NCBI RefSeq assembly: GCF_018847975.1
Contig: NZ_CP072597.1
Coordinates: forward strand, 3,263,001-3,327,000
Length of the DNA: 64,000 bases
Reading direction: 5' to 3'
Source of the DNA: Lysobacter sp. K5869
GTDB taxonomy: Bacteria; Pseudomonadota; Gammaproteobacteria; Xanthomonadales; Xanthomonadaceae
Positions 49,297-58,356 of the stretch are shown here, piece after piece. The notes beneath the pieces are model-generated. The model was not told the origin of the DNA. It saw nothing but the letters and a program-made list of their open reading frames with translations, and ran no database searches. The position numbers were made by a program, and so were the translations under genes. The stretch's first letter is position 1; each line of letters begins with the position of its first letter.

Positions 49297-50508
49297 TCAG
49301 GCCGCGGCCGGCGCGGGCTCGGGCGCGCGCCGCAACGGCAGCGCGCGGCGGTAGGTCAGGCAGCGCCACAGCCATTCCAGCGGGCCGTAGCGGAAGCGGC
49401 GCAGCCACCAGTGGCTCAGCGCCGTCTGCGCGGCGAAGATCGGGGCGAACGCGGCCAGCGCGCCGTACAGGCCGTAGCGCGGGCCCAGGCCCAGGCCGAT
49501 CCCGTAGAACAGCGCCAGCCCGAACGCGGTCTGGGCCAGATAGTTGGTCAGCGCCATGCGGCCCACCGGCGCCAGCCATGCCAGCCCGCGCCGCGCGCGC
49601 GGGTGCTGGAACAGCAACACGAACGCAGCCACATAGCCCAGGCCGAGCGAGAGATAAGCCAGATTGCGCAGCAGCCGGCTCAATGCGCGCGCCGCGCCGC
49701 CGTGCAGGCCGAACAGCTCAGGGCCGAGGCCGCCGAAATCGCGAAACAGGAAATACGCCGCGAGGATCAGCCCCGGCGGCAGCGTCCACGCCAGCAGCCG
49801 GCGCCATGCGCGCAGATGCTGTTGCGGTCGCTGCAGCCAGCCGGCGCGGCCCAGCGCCATGCCCAGCAACAGCCGGCCGAGGGTGAAGAACGGCAGACTC
49901 CAGGCGGTGGCGTGGACCCACAGGTCGTAGCCGCGGTTGCCGGCCAGCATCGCCGGCCACGACGGCGACTCGAACGCGGTGCGCGCGGCTGCGGCGGCTT
50001 GCGCCGCGGGCGCGAACTGCGCGGTCCACGGTTTCATCCACGGCTGCAGCAAGGCGCTGGCGAACACGGCGATCACCACGCCGAGCGCGGCCAGCGCCAG
50101 CGGTCGCCAACGCGCCAGCGGCAGCAGCAACAGGCCGAGCACGGCGTAGTAGCGCAGGATGTCGCCGTACCAGAACGCCGCGTGCAGCAGGCCGAAGCCG
50201 AGCAGCAGGCACAACCGCCAAGCGTAGCGGCGCTTGGCCTGCGCGCTGTGGCCGGCGCGTTCGAGCTGCAGCGCGAAGCCGACCCCGAACAGTAGCGCGA
50301 ACACGGTCATCGCCTTGGCGTCGAGCAAGGCGGCCAGTGCCATCCGCAGCCAGCGCTCGCCGACGGGCGCGGCGGCTTCGTCGAGCAGGGCGTAGAGGCT
50401 GAAATCGCGCAGGTTCGACAACAGCACGCCGGCCAGGGCGAAGCCGCGCAGCGCGTCGATGAGGTCCAGGCGTTGTTCGGCGGGCGAGGCGGGCGCGGTC
50501 GGCGTCAT
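49297..50508 (-). CDS. DUF418 family membrane protein
   Basis: Polytopic membrane protein of 403 residues, with about ten hydrophobic segments. It starts with RLDLIDALRGFALAGVLLSN, the signature N-terminus of DUF418/YeiB-type proteins, and ends with the DUF418 block GRMALTNYLAQTAFGLALF and GPLEWLWRCLTYRRALPL. Family members are related to acyltransferase-like membrane proteins and may be transporters; function unknown. Three 15-base direct repeats (GGATCGGGCCGGTTC type, 49264-49308) cross its stop codon. It diverges from the RluA-type gene. Confidence 0.9.
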   Translation of the reverse strand: MTPTAPASPAEQRLDLIDALRGFALAGVLLSNLRDFSLYALLDEAAAPVGERWLRMALAALLDAKAMTVFALLFGVGFALQLERAGHSAQAKRRYAWRLCLLLGFGLLHAAFWYGDILRYYAVLGLLLLPLARWRPLALAALGVVIAVFASALLQPWMKPWTAQFAPAAQAAAAARTAFESPSWPAMLAGNRGYDLWVHATAWSLPFFTLGRLLLGMALGRAGWLQRPQQHLRAWRRLLAWTLPPGLILAAYFLFRDFGGLGPELFGLHGGAARALSRLLRNLAYLSLGLGYVAAFVLLFQHPRARRGLAWLAPVGRMALTNYLAQTAFGLALFYGIGLGLGPRYGLYGALAAFAPIFAAQTALSHWWLRRFRYGPLEWLWRCLTYRRALPLRRAPEPAPAAA

Positions 50509-50588
50509 GATCGGCGTGGGCGGTTCGTCGCGGGTGTGGACGGGTTCGCGCTGCGGCGCGCGCGGGCGAAGTGCGCGATGATGGTCGC

Positions 50589-51521
50589 ATGCCGATTCCG
50601 CCGCCGGATGCGCCGTTCGACCTGGATTCGTGCGACCCGGACCGGCGCGACCGCGCGCCCGACGCCGTGCCGCCGAGCCGCCTGCAGTTGCCGCCCGGGC
50701 TGTGGACGAATTTGCTCGACGGCGTGTGCGCGCGCTTCCCCGCGATCGGTCGCGAGCGCTGGCGCGAGCGTTTCGCCCGCGGCCGTGTGCTCGACGCGCG
50801 CGATGCGCGGCCGCTGAGCGCGGAGGCGCCGTATCAGGTCGGCCTGGAGATCCTGTATTTCCGCGAAGTCGAGCACGAGCCGCGGATTCCGTTCGAGGAG
50901 CGCATCGTTCACTGCGATGAGCGCCTGTTGATCGTCGATAAGCCGCACTTTCTGCCGGTCGCGCCGTCCGGCCGTTTCGTCGCCGAAACCTTGCTGGGGC
51001 GGTTGCAGCGGCGCTTGGGCGAGGCGGATCTGGCGCCGCTGCATCGGCTGGACGCGGCCACCGCCGGGCTGGTGATGTTCTCGCGCGAACCGGCCAGCCG
51101 CGGCGCGTATCAGGCGCTGTTCCGCGAACGGCGGATCGACAAGCGCTATCTCGCGCTGGCGCCGCCGTTGCCGGGGCTGAGCTTTCCGCTGGTGCGGCGT
51201 TCGCGGATCGAGGCGGGCGAGCCGTTTTTCCTGATGCGCGAGGGGCAGGGCGAGGCGAACAGCGAGACTCGCATCGAGGTCGTCGCGCGCGGGGAGGAGG
51301 CGTGGACTTACTCGCTGCAGCCGGTCACCGGGCGCAAGCATCAGCTGCGCGTGCATATGGCCGCGCTCGGCGCGCCGATCGTCGGCGACCGGTTCTATCC
51401 GTTGCAGCCGCGCGGCGAGGAGGATTTCGACCGGCCGTTGAAGTTGCTGGCGCGGTCGTTGCGGTTCGTCGATCCGTTCGAGGGCGGCGAGCGGCGGTTC
51501 GACAGTGGGTTGAGTTTGTAG
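50589..51521 (+). CDS. RluA-family RNA pseudouridine synthase
   Basis: Isomerises uridine to pseudouridine in rRNA or tRNA. The 310-residue protein has the family motif LHRLDAATAG with catalytic D155, the earlier VDKPHFLPVAPSGRF block and the C-terminal PVTGRKHQLRVHMAALGAPI. An N-terminal extension before the catalytic domain resembles an S4-like or divergent leader. The ATG at 50589 is preferred over an in-frame GTG 18 bases upstream. The exact target base cannot be read from sequence; the divergent form differs from RluC/RluD. A repeat region follows. Confidence 0.92.
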   Translation: MPIPPPDAPFDLDSCDPDRRDRAPDAVPPSRLQLPPGLWTNLLDGVCARFPAIGRERWRERFARGRVLDARDARPLSAEAPYQVGLEILYFREVEHEPRIPFEERIVHCDERLLIVDKPHFLPVAPSGRFVAETLLGRLQRRLGEADLAPLHRLDAATAGLVMFSREPASRGAYQALFRERRIDKRYLALAPPLPGLSFPLVRRSRIEAGEPFFLMREGQGEANSETRIEVVARGEEAWTYSLQPVTGRKHQLRVHMAALGAPIVGDRFYPLQPRGEEDFDRPLKLLARSLRFVDPFEGGERRFDSGLSL

Positions 51522-51559
51522 CGTTGGGGGCGACTTGGGCGCCGCGCGTGGAGGTGCGG

Positions 51560-51820
51560 CGGTGGCGATGGGGGCTTCGGCGTTGGCGGGGGGGCGTGGT
51601 CGCGGCTTGCGCCGCTCCTACAGGTAGGTCGGCGGGAGCTCGGATGCACTCGTGCGAGGGCAGGGTGTAGCGGCGCTGTGGGCGGGCGGCGCTGGCGACG
51701 AGGGGTTCGGCGTTGGCGGGGGTTCGCGGTCGCGGCTTACGCCGCTCCTACGGGTAGGTCGCTGGGGTCAGATCCACTCGCGCGAGGGGAGGGTGTAGCG
51801 GCGTTGCGGGCGGCCGATCA
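51560..51820. repeat. About 130-bp direct duplication containing REP units
   Basis: Two diverged direct copies (about 51,560-51,690 and 51,690-51,820; period 128-130) fill the 246-base gap after the RluA-type gene and run into the 3' end of the amidotransferase gene. Each holds TTCGGCGTTGGCGGGGG, one minus-strand GTAGGAGCGGCG unit (ending 51621 and 51751) and GGGTGTAGCGGCG. The upstream copy therefore includes a decayed duplicate of the last codons of the downstream gene. Confidence 0.75.
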
Positions 51821-52523
51821 GGTCGAGGAAGTTGTTGAACACGGCGTCGGCGCGCTGCTGCATGCCGGCGATGTGCTGCGCGGTCAGCGCGCGGATCGCG
51901 TCTTCGCTGGTGTCGTGGCCGAGTTCGGCCAGTTCGGCGCGATAGGCGGGATTGGCCAGCCAGCGTTCGATCAGCGGCACGTCCATTTCCAGGTGGAACT
52001 GGAAGCCGTAAGCGTTGTCGCCCCAGCGGAAGGCCTGCTGCTCGCAGGTGTCGGTGCGGGCCAGATGCTGCGCGCCCTGCGGGATCTCGAAGCTGTAGCG
52101 GTGCCACTGGAACACCGGCGCGGAGCCGGCCAGCGGCGCCAGCACCGCGTCGTCGCGGCCGGCGTCGGTGCTGTGCAGCGGGTACCAGCCGATCTCGGGC
52201 ACGTGGTGCTTGCGCACCGGCGCGCCGAGCACGTGCGCGAGCAATTGCGCGCCCAGGCAGATGCCGAGCACCGGCTTGCCCTGTTCGAGCATGGATTCGA
52301 TCGCGCGCAGCTCGGTGGTGAGGTGGGCGCGCTCGGCGCGGTCCTCGACGTTCATCGGCCCGCCGAGCACGATCAGCCCGCGATAGCGTTCGAGATTGGG
52401 CTCGGCGCCGGGATCGCGGTGGAAATTGACGAAACGCACGCGGTGGCCGCGGCGGCGGATCAGCGGGTCGAGCGTGCCCAGCGGTTCGGCGGCGACGTGT
52501 TGGAAGACCAGGATGCGGGACAT
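51768..52523 (-). CDS. Class I glutamine amidotransferase-like protein
   Basis: Protein of 251 residues with a class I glutamine amidotransferase fold. Catalytic residues are C89 in GICLGAQLLAH, H177 and E179 in YGFQFHLEMD. It lacks the synthase domain of GuaA, so it is a free-standing GATase, annotated as type 1 GMP synthase-like. Such proteins may act as gamma-glutamyl hydrolases or amidotransferases with a separate partner. No obvious partner gene lies beside it. Its last codons are part of the repeat described at 51,560-51,820. Confidence 0.9.
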   Translation of the reverse strand: MSRILVFQHVAAEPLGTLDPLIRRRGHRVRFVNFHRDPGAEPNLERYRGLIVLGGPMNVEDRAERAHLTTELRAIESMLEQGKPVLGICLGAQLLAHVLGAPVRKHHVPEIGWYPLHSTDAGRDDAVLAPLAGSAPVFQWHRYSFEIPQGAQHLARTDTCEQQAFRWGDNAYGFQFHLEMDVPLIERWLANPAYRAELAELGHDTSEDAIRALTAQHIAGMQQRADAVFNNFLDLIGRPQRRYTLPSREWI

Positions 52524-52650
52524 GTGCGGCGTAGCGGCGGCTTACGTCTGCGACTATGCCAAAGCGCGCGGGCTTGCGGGGCGTCGCGGCTTATGACTTC
52601 TGGTTTTTTTCGGCGCGGCGCCGTTCCGGTCCGTCGGCGCGCTTGCGCGC

Positions 52651-52734
52651 CGTCGTCCCCGCGAAGGCGGGGATGTCGGGATTTCGGTGCGGGAACGATC
52701 GAGGTCCGCGGATCCCCGCTTTCGCGGGGGCGAG
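52651..52734. repeat. Pair of CCCCGC...GCGGGG palindromes
   Basis: Two inverted members of the palindrome family seen at 5,041-5,304 (CGTCCCCGCGAAGGCGGGGA near 52,654 and GGATCCCCGCTTTCGCGGGG near 52,710) lie between the amidotransferase and deaD genes. They probably form a hairpin downstream of deaD; the rest of this 282-base gap shows nothing else. Confidence 0.8.
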
Positions 52735-52805
52735 CTTGTTGAAGCTTTGCGTCCGGGGCTGCGCGGGACGAACGCGGACTTCGCCGCGTGCGCCCCGCAC
52801 CGGCC

Positions 52806-54854
52806 TCAGCGCGGCCCGCGCGGCTTGAACGGCTTGCGCGGCCCGCCGCCGTGCGGCTTCGGCCCGCGCGGACCGCTCGGCGGACGGCCGGCGCCGCGGC
52901 CGCCGCGGCCGCCTTCGGCGTCGCCCGGACCGGCGCGCTGGATGCGCAGCGGCTGACCGGCCACGCGCACCTTCTTCAGATGCTCCATCAGCTCGCGCGG
53001 CATGCCTTCGGGCAGATCGACCAGGGTGTACTCGTCGCGGATGTCGATGCGGCCGATGTAGCGGCTTTCCAAATCGGCCTCGTTGGCGATGGCGCCGACG
53101 ATGTTGCCGGGCTGCACGCCGTGGGCGTGGCCGACTTCGATGCGGAAGGTCTCCATGCCCACGTCGCCGCCCTCGCGCGGCGCGCGCTCGGGACGCTCAG
53201 CGCGCGCGGGACGCGGCGCGGGCGCGTCGTCGTCGAAGAAGGCTTCGGCGCGGTTGACCGGCGGACGCGGCGCGCCCGGCGGGGTGTACTGGCGATCCTC
53301 GTGGCGGTGCGCGGGACGCTCCTCGCGCGGCGCGCGCGGCTCGAAGCGCGGCGCTTCGCGGCGGTTGTCGTCGCGGCGGTGATCGTCGCGGGACTCGCGG
53401 CGGTGCGCGCCCGAGTTCGATGCGTTGTCGCGCTCGATGAACTTGCGCGTGGCCTGGCCGCGGTGCTCGCGCGGGCCGTCGCGCTCCTCGCGGGCGTACT
53501 TGGGCACCGCCGGCGGCGGGGTCAGCAGCAGCGGGTTGTCGCCCTGCACCAGCTTGGCCAGCGCCGCGGCGATCTCCACCGCCGGCACGTTCTTCTCGCG
53601 CTCGTAGCGCTCGACCAGATCGCGGAACAGGCCCAGCTCCTCGCCTTCCAGCGCCTCGCTGATGCGGCCGAGGAAGCGCGAGACGCGCTGCTCGTTGACC
53701 GTCTCCACGCTCGGCAGCTCCATCGGCTCGATCGGCTGGCGGGTGGCGCGCTCGATCGCGCGCAGCATGCCGCGCTCGCGCGGGGTCACGAACAAGATCG
53801 CCTCGCCCTTGCGCCCGGCGCGGCCGGTGCGGCCGATGCGGTGGACGTAGCTCTCGGTGTCGTAGGGAATGTCGTAGTTCAGCACGTGGCTGATGCGTTC
53901 CACGTCGAGGCCGCGCGCGGCCACGTCGGTGGCGACCAGCACGTCGATCTTGCCGTCCTTGAGGTTCTGGATGGTCTTCTCGCGCTGCGCCTGCTGCACG
54001 TCGCCGTTGATCGCCGCGGCCGAAATGCCGCGCGCCATCAGCTTCTCGGCCAGTTCCTCGGTGCCGAGCTTGGTGCGCGAGAACACGATCATCGCGTCGA
54101 AGGCTTCGGCTTCCAGAATGCGGGTCAGCGCGTCGAGCTTGTGCACGCCGCTGACCGACCAGTAGCGCTGGCGGATGTTGGCCGAGGTGGTGGTGGTCGA
54201 CTTGATCGCGATCTCGACCGGGTTCTTCAGGTAGGTCTGGGCGATGCGCTTGATCTGCGGCGGCATGGTCGCCGAGAACAGCGCGACCTGACGCGTTTCC
54301 GGGGTCTTCTTGAGGACGTTCTCGACGTCGTCGATGAAGCCCATGCGCAGCATTTCGTCGGCTTCGTCGAGGACCAGGCAGCGCAGCTGCGACAGGTCGA
54401 GCGAGCCGCGTTCGAGATGGTCGATCACGCGGCCGGGCGTGCCGACCACGACCTGCACGCCGCGCTTGAGCGCCTGCAGCTGCGGGTAATAGCTCTGGCC
54501 GCCGTAGATCGGCAGCACGTGGAAGCCGGGCAGGTGGGTGGCGTACTTCTGGAACGCCTCGGCGACCTGGATCGCCAGCTCGCGGGTCGGCGCCAGCACC
54601 AGCGCCTGTGGCTTGGCCTGGGCCGGGTCGATGTTGGCCAGGATCGGCAGCGCGAACGCGGCGGTCTTGCCGGTGCCGGTCTGGGCCTGACCGAGCACGT
54701 CGCGGCCTTCCAGCAGCGGCGGGATGGTGGCGGCCTGGATCGGCGAGGGCGATTCGTAGCCGACGTCGGCCAGCGCGCGCAGCAGCGGCTCGGACAGGGC
54801 GAGGTCGGTGAATTTGGGGGAGGAGGGGGTGTCGATGGGCGTGTCGGCGCTCAT
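52806..54854 (-). CDS. deaD: DEAD-box RNA helicase DeaD/CsdA
   Basis: ATP-dependent RNA helicase active in ribosome assembly and cold adaptation. The 682-residue protein has the Q motif, Walker A AQTGTGKT at 57-64, DEAD at 163-166, SAT, ARGLD and HRIGRTGRAGR. Beyond the core lie a DeaD-type dimerisation region, a long charged Arg/Asp/Glu-rich segment, a DbpA-like RNA-binding domain (about GMETFRIEVGHAHGVQPGNI onward) and a Gly/Arg/Pro-rich tail ending KPHGGGPRKPFKPRGPR. The tail suits non-specific RNA binding. It diverges from the DeoR regulator gene. Confidence 0.96.
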   Translation of the reverse strand: MSADTPIDTPSSPKFTDLALSEPLLRALADVGYESPSPIQAATIPPLLEGRDVLGQAQTGTGKTAAFALPILANIDPAQAKPQALVLAPTRELAIQVAEAFQKYATHLPGFHVLPIYGGQSYYPQLQALKRGVQVVVGTPGRVIDHLERGSLDLSQLRCLVLDEADEMLRMGFIDDVENVLKKTPETRQVALFSATMPPQIKRIAQTYLKNPVEIAIKSTTTTSANIRQRYWSVSGVHKLDALTRILEAEAFDAMIVFSRTKLGTEELAEKLMARGISAAAINGDVQQAQREKTIQNLKDGKIDVLVATDVAARGLDVERISHVLNYDIPYDTESYVHRIGRTGRAGRKGEAILFVTPRERGMLRAIERATRQPIEPMELPSVETVNEQRVSRFLGRISEALEGEELGLFRDLVERYEREKNVPAVEIAAALAKLVQGDNPLLLTPPPAVPKYAREERDGPREHRGQATRKFIERDNASNSGAHRRESRDDHRRDDNRREAPRFEPRAPREERPAHRHEDRQYTPPGAPRPPVNRAEAFFDDDAPAPRPARAERPERAPREGGDVGMETFRIEVGHAHGVQPGNIVGAIANEADLESRYIGRIDIRDEYTLVDLPEGMPRELMEHLKKVRVAGQPLRIQRAGPGDAEGGRGGRGAGRPPSGPRGPKPHGGGPRKPFKPRGPR

Positions 54855-55179
54855 GTCGAGGCTCTAGCAGCGCCGGCGGGGCCGGTCGGATGACCGATCA
54901 GTTTACTCCGATGCGGGTGGAGCTACGGCTCGATGAATGCGGCGCAGGCGCGAACCCGCCGTCGTGGGCTCGCGCGTCGCGCCGGACGGCGAAATGCGTG
55001 TGCGCTGCGGAAAAACTGCGCGAAAGCGCATCGCGGCGATGCCTTGTCCGCGGCTCGGCGAGGGCCGGGTCGCGGCTGTGCCGGATTTGCCCGTTTCCGC
55101 CGGCTGCCGGGGTTGGGCTTGCACGTGTGTGCACGATTGTGCACGATTGAGTCGAATCGTGAACGATCCGGAGCCGCCG
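54855..55179. promoter_or_regulatory. Divergent deaD-deoR region with candidate operator
   Basis: This 325-base region separates deaD and the DeoR-family gene. Its last part has GTGCACGATT in direct tandem (55129-55138 and 55139-55148) and a perfect 7-bp inverted repeat CACGATT/AATCGTG (55142-55148 and 55155-55161), placed just before the regulator start, as expected for an autoregulatory operator. The first 250 bases probably include a long deaD leader; no gene is seen. Confidence 0.55.
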
Positions 55180-55974
55180 ATGCCCGCCGAAGAACTGCTG
55201 CCGCAGCAACGCCATCGCCTGATCCTGGAGCGCTTGCTGGCCCAGGGCCGGGTGATCGCGGTCGATCTGGCGCGCGAACTGGAGGTCTCGCACGACACCA
55301 TCCGCCGCGATCTGCGCGAAATGGCCGCGGCCGGGCAATGCCGGCGGGTCTACGGCGGCGCGCTGCCGGTGGCGCCGGACCGCGGCACCCTGGACCAGCG
55401 CCGCGCCCAGGCGCCGGGCCGCAAGGCCGCGCTGGCGCGCGCCGCGGTCGGGCTGATCGAGCGCGGGCAGGTGCTGTTCCTCGACGCCGGCTCGACCAAC
55501 ATCGCCATCGCCCAGGCGCTGCCGGCCGATTTCGGCCTGACCGTGGCGACCAACGCCCCGGCCATCGCCGCGCTGCTGGCGCCGCGCGAGGACCTGGAAC
55601 TGATCGTCGTCGGCGGCCGCATCCAGCCGCGCATCGGCGCCGCGCTCGGCGCCGGCGCGCTGCGCGAGGTCGAGACGATCCGCAGCGACTGGTACTTCCT
55701 CGGCGTCTGCGGCGCCGACCACGAGGCCGGCATCAGCGCGCGCGACTACGAGGACGCGCAGTTCAAGCAAGCCGCGGCCCACGCCGCGCGCGCGGTGGCG
55801 GTGGTGGTGACCGACGACAAATTCGGCACCGCCGCGCCGTACACGGTCTTGGCCGCCGACGCGGTGTCGGCCTTGGTGATCGAACACGGCGGCGACGCGG
55901 CGCAGGCGCGCGCGTTCGCGGCCAAGGGCGCGCGGGTGGTGCGGGCGGAGCGGGGAGCGAGTGGAGAGGAGTGA
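55180..55974 (+). CDS. DeoR/GlpR family transcriptional regulator
   Basis: Transcription regulator of 264 residues. The N-terminal helix-turn-helix (about 9-60) reads RLILERLLAQGRVIAVDLAR and SHDTIRRDLREMAAAGQC, the DeoR signature; the C-terminal DeoRC effector domain holds FLDAGSTNIAIAQALP and VVGGRIQPRIGAALG, which usually binds a phosphorylated sugar. The ATG at 55180 follows GGAG with good spacing; an in-frame GTG at 55159 is possible. It lies upstream of an MFS transporter on the same strand, its likely target. The operator candidate sits at its own start. Confidence 0.91.
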   Translation: MPAEELLPQQRHRLILERLLAQGRVIAVDLARELEVSHDTIRRDLREMAAAGQCRRVYGGALPVAPDRGTLDQRRAQAPGRKAALARAAVGLIERGQVLFLDAGSTNIAIAQALPADFGLTVATNAPAIAALLAPREDLELIVVGGRIQPRIGAALGAGALREVETIRSDWYFLGVCGADHEAGISARDYEDAQFKQAAAHAARAVAVVVTDDKFGTAAPYTVLAADAVSALVIEHGGDAAQARAFAAKGARVVRAERGASGEE

Positions 55975-56120
55975 GGAGCGAGTAAAGCGAGGGCGAGCTT
56001 GTTCGCTGCGGCGCGACGCCTCGGCCTTGCCCGTTTCTCGTTTCTGCGTGCGCGTTTCTGCGCGCTCGTTTCTCGCTGGTCGGCGCAACGGGCGGGGCGC
56101 GGCCTAAATGCGGAGCATCG

Positions 56121-56184
56121 GGCCTGAAAGTCCTCCCACGGCAGCGTCGCTGCATCCCCTCCAACGTGGGAGGACTTTCAGGCC
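56121..56184. repeat. Perfect 20-bp inverted repeat
   Basis: GGCCTGAAAGTCCTCCCACG (56121-56140) and its exact reverse complement (56165-56184) enclose a 24-base loop. It is in the 424-base gap between the DeoR gene and the MFS gene. It could be a transcription attenuator or a repeat element; there is no following T tract. The remainder of the gap shows nothing coding. Confidence 0.85.
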
Positions 56185-56398
56185 GGACGCTTCGGTTTCC
56201 GCGCGGCGGATGCATCGCGAGGCGTCCGCGTTCGCGACGCGGATCGTGACGGCCGCTCGCCGACGCGGATTCAAAAGCGCGGCTTGCGCATCCGCAACGC
56301 ATACCTGCCGCGAACGGTCGTCATGTCACGGTGTTCGACCCCGACGCTGCGCATCGCAGACCGCTCCACATCGCACCTCGAACTTCAAAGAGACCCAG

Positions 56399-57577
56399 AT
56401 GAGCGATTCGTACCCTGTAGACGCCACCGTCGCCCGCGGCGACACCCCCGGCGCGCTCGAACGCCTGTCCACCCGCATCGCCTTCTTCATCGCCGGTCTG
56501 GCGATGGCGGCGTGGGCGCCGCTGGTGCCTTACGCCAAGGCCCGCACCGGCATCGACGAAGGCACGCTCGGCCTGTTGTTGCTGGCGCTCGGCGCCGGTT
56601 CGATGACGACGATGCCGCTGACCGGCGCGCTGGCCGCGCGGGTGGGCTGCCGCAAGGTGATTTTGTTGGCCAGTGCCGCGGTCGCCGCGACCTTGCCGCT
56701 GCTCGCGCACCTGCACACCGTGCCGGCGATGGCGCTGACGCTGTTCGCGTTCGGCGCGGCGATCGGCGCGATCGACGTGGCGATCAACATCCAGGCGGTG
56801 ATCGTCGAGAAAGCCAGCGGCCGCGCGCTGATGTCGGGTTTTCACGGGTTTTTCAGCGTCGGCGGCATCGCCGGCGCGGCCGTGGTCAGCGCCTTGCTGT
56901 GGCTGCAGGCGACGCCGCTGGTGGCCGCGCTGAGCGTGGCGGTGCTGCTCGCGCTGCTGACGCTGGCCGGCAGCCGCGGCTTGCTGCGCTACGGCGACGA
57001 CGGCCACGGCGGTTCGATGTTCGTGTTGCCGCACGGCATCGTGATCCTGGTCGGTGCGCTGTGCTTCATCGTGTTCCTGGCCGAAGGCGCGATGCTGGAC
57101 TGGAGCGCGTTGCTGCTGGTGTCGCAGCGCGGCGTCGAGGCCAGCGCCGGCGGCTTGGGCTATGCGGTGTTCGCGCTGGCGATGACCGTGGGCCGCTTCA
57201 ACGGCGACCGCATCGTGCAGCGCTTCGGGCCGCGTCCGGTGCTAGCCTTCGGCGGCGTCTGCGCGGCGGCGGGCTTCGCGCTGGCGGCGACGCTGCCGTG
57301 GGTCGGCGCGACGCTGCTGGGCTTCGCGCTGATCGGCCTGGGGTGCTCGAACATCGTGCCGATCCTGTTCACCGCCGCCGGCGGGCAGAAGGTCATGCCC
57401 GCGGGCGCGGCGATTTCGGCGGTGAGCACGCTGGGTTACGCCGGTATTTTGATCGGCCCGGCCGGGATCGGCTGGATCGCCAAGATCAGCAGCTTGCCGG
57501 TGGCGTTCGCCGTACTCGGCGTGGCGTTGGCGGCGGTGGCCGCGAGCGCGCGTTTGGTCGCCGCGCGCAAGGCCTGA
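56399..57577 (+). CDS. MFS transporter, YbjJ-like
   Basis: Twelve-helix major facilitator transporter of 392 residues. The first helix segment is LSTRIAFFIAGLAMAAWAPL followed by VPYAKARTGIDEGTLGLLLL, typical of the YbjJ-like group; ALAARVGCRKVILLASA carries the loop 2-3 motif in diverged form. Other marks are GFHGFFSVGGIAGAAVVSAL and a C-terminal half with VGRFNGDRIVQRFGPRPVLA. The ATG at 56399 is chosen as the first with a plausible leader. The substrate is unknown; a DeoR-type regulator upstream suggests a sugar or sugar-like compound. Confidence 0.92.
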   Translation: MSDSYPVDATVARGDTPGALERLSTRIAFFIAGLAMAAWAPLVPYAKARTGIDEGTLGLLLLALGAGSMTTMPLTGALAARVGCRKVILLASAAVAATLPLLAHLHTVPAMALTLFAFGAAIGAIDVAINIQAVIVEKASGRALMSGFHGFFSVGGIAGAAVVSALLWLQATPLVAALSVAVLLALLTLAGSRGLLRYGDDGHGGSMFVLPHGIVILVGALCFIVFLAEGAMLDWSALLLVSQRGVEASAGGLGYAVFALAMTVGRFNGDRIVQRFGPRPVLAFGGVCAAAGFALAATLPWVGATLLGFALIGLGCSNIVPILFTAAGGQKVMPAGAAISAVSTLGYAGILIGPAGIGWIAKISSLPVAFAVLGVALAAVAASARLVAARKA

Positions 57578-57578
57578 C

Positions 57579-57758
57579 GTGCGCGCCTCGCGTTACGCGC
57601 TTGCGTTCGCGGCCGTCGCGCTCGCCGTCGTCGCGGCCGTCGCGTATCTGGACGGCAGCGTGTTCGGACGCTTCTTCTGCCGCCATTTCAAGGACACCTG
57701 GGTCGAACGGGCGTGGGTCGAAAACGGGATCGCGGGCGAGTGCTACCGGATCGATTGA
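57579..57758 (+). CDS. 59-residue membrane or exported small protein
   Basis: Short reading frame beginning with GTG one base after the MFS stop. The product has a basic start (VRASRYALAF), one hydrophobic segment (ALAFAAVALAVVAAVAYL) and a short Trp/Cys-containing tail (FFCRHFKDTWVERAWVENGI, then AGECYRID). The tight spacing and the hydrophobic-then-polar pattern support a real gene co-translated with the transporter, but I recognise no family and have no homology evidence. It ends 16 bases before the stop of the convergent YaiI-type gene. Confidence 0.5.
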   Translation: MRASRYALAFAAVALAVVAAVAYLDGSVFGRFFCRHFKDTWVERAWVENGIAGECYRID

Positions 57759-57774
57759 CCGCGTCCGCGCCGCC

Positions 57775-58245
57775 TCAACGCGCCCGCCGCGCCAGCCATC
57801 GGTCCAACTGCGCCGCGAACGCCTGCCGGTCGCGCGCGTGCAGCGCCGGCGGGCCGCCGGTCTGGACCCCGGCGCCGCGCAGTTCCTCCATGAAATTGCG
57901 GATCGACAGGCGCTCGGCGATGTTGTCGCGGGTGTACAGATCGCCGCGCGGGTTCAGCGCGACCGCGCCCTTGGCCAGCGCCAGCGAGGCCAGCGGAATG
58001 TCCTGGGTCACCACCAGATCGCCGGCCGCGAGCCGCTGCACGATCTCGGTATCGGCCACGTCCGCCCCGGACGGCACCTGGATCGCGCGGATGTAGCGCG
58101 ACGGCGGCGTGCGCAGCCACTGGTTGGCGACCAGGGTCAGCGCGATCCGCTCGCGCTCGGCGGCGCGGAACAGGATGTCCTTGATCACGACGGGGCAGGC
58201 GTCGGCGTCGACCCAGATTTGCGGCGCGGCGGGGGTATTGGTCAT
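57775..58245 (-). CDS. YaiI/YqxD family protein (UPF0178)
   Basis: Protein of 156 residues belonging to the YaiI/YqxD (DUF188, UPF0178) family with a PIN-like fold. Signatures are [20 protein letters not shown] at the N-terminus, [32 protein letters not shown] and [16 protein letters not shown]; the Asp residues form a possible metal site. A ribonuclease activity is plausible from the fold but not shown for the family. It is convergent with the small gene upstream and diverges from the GST gene. Confidence 0.95.
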   Translation of the reverse strand: MTNTPAAPQIWVDADACPVVIKDILFRAAERERIALTLVANQWLRTPPSRYIRAIQVPSGADVADTEIVQRLAAGDLVVTQDIPLASLALAKGAVALNPRGDLYTRDNIAERLSIRNFMEELRGAGVQTGGPPALHARDRQAFAAQLDRWLARRAR

Positions 58246-58356
58246 GGCGGAAAGACGGGGAAGCAGCGCGCATTGTGCGGCCCCGGCGCGCCGGCGTCAT
58301 GGCCGCGGCGTCCGCGCCCGGTACCATGCGGGCATCGCCCACCGACGCCGCCGGCC

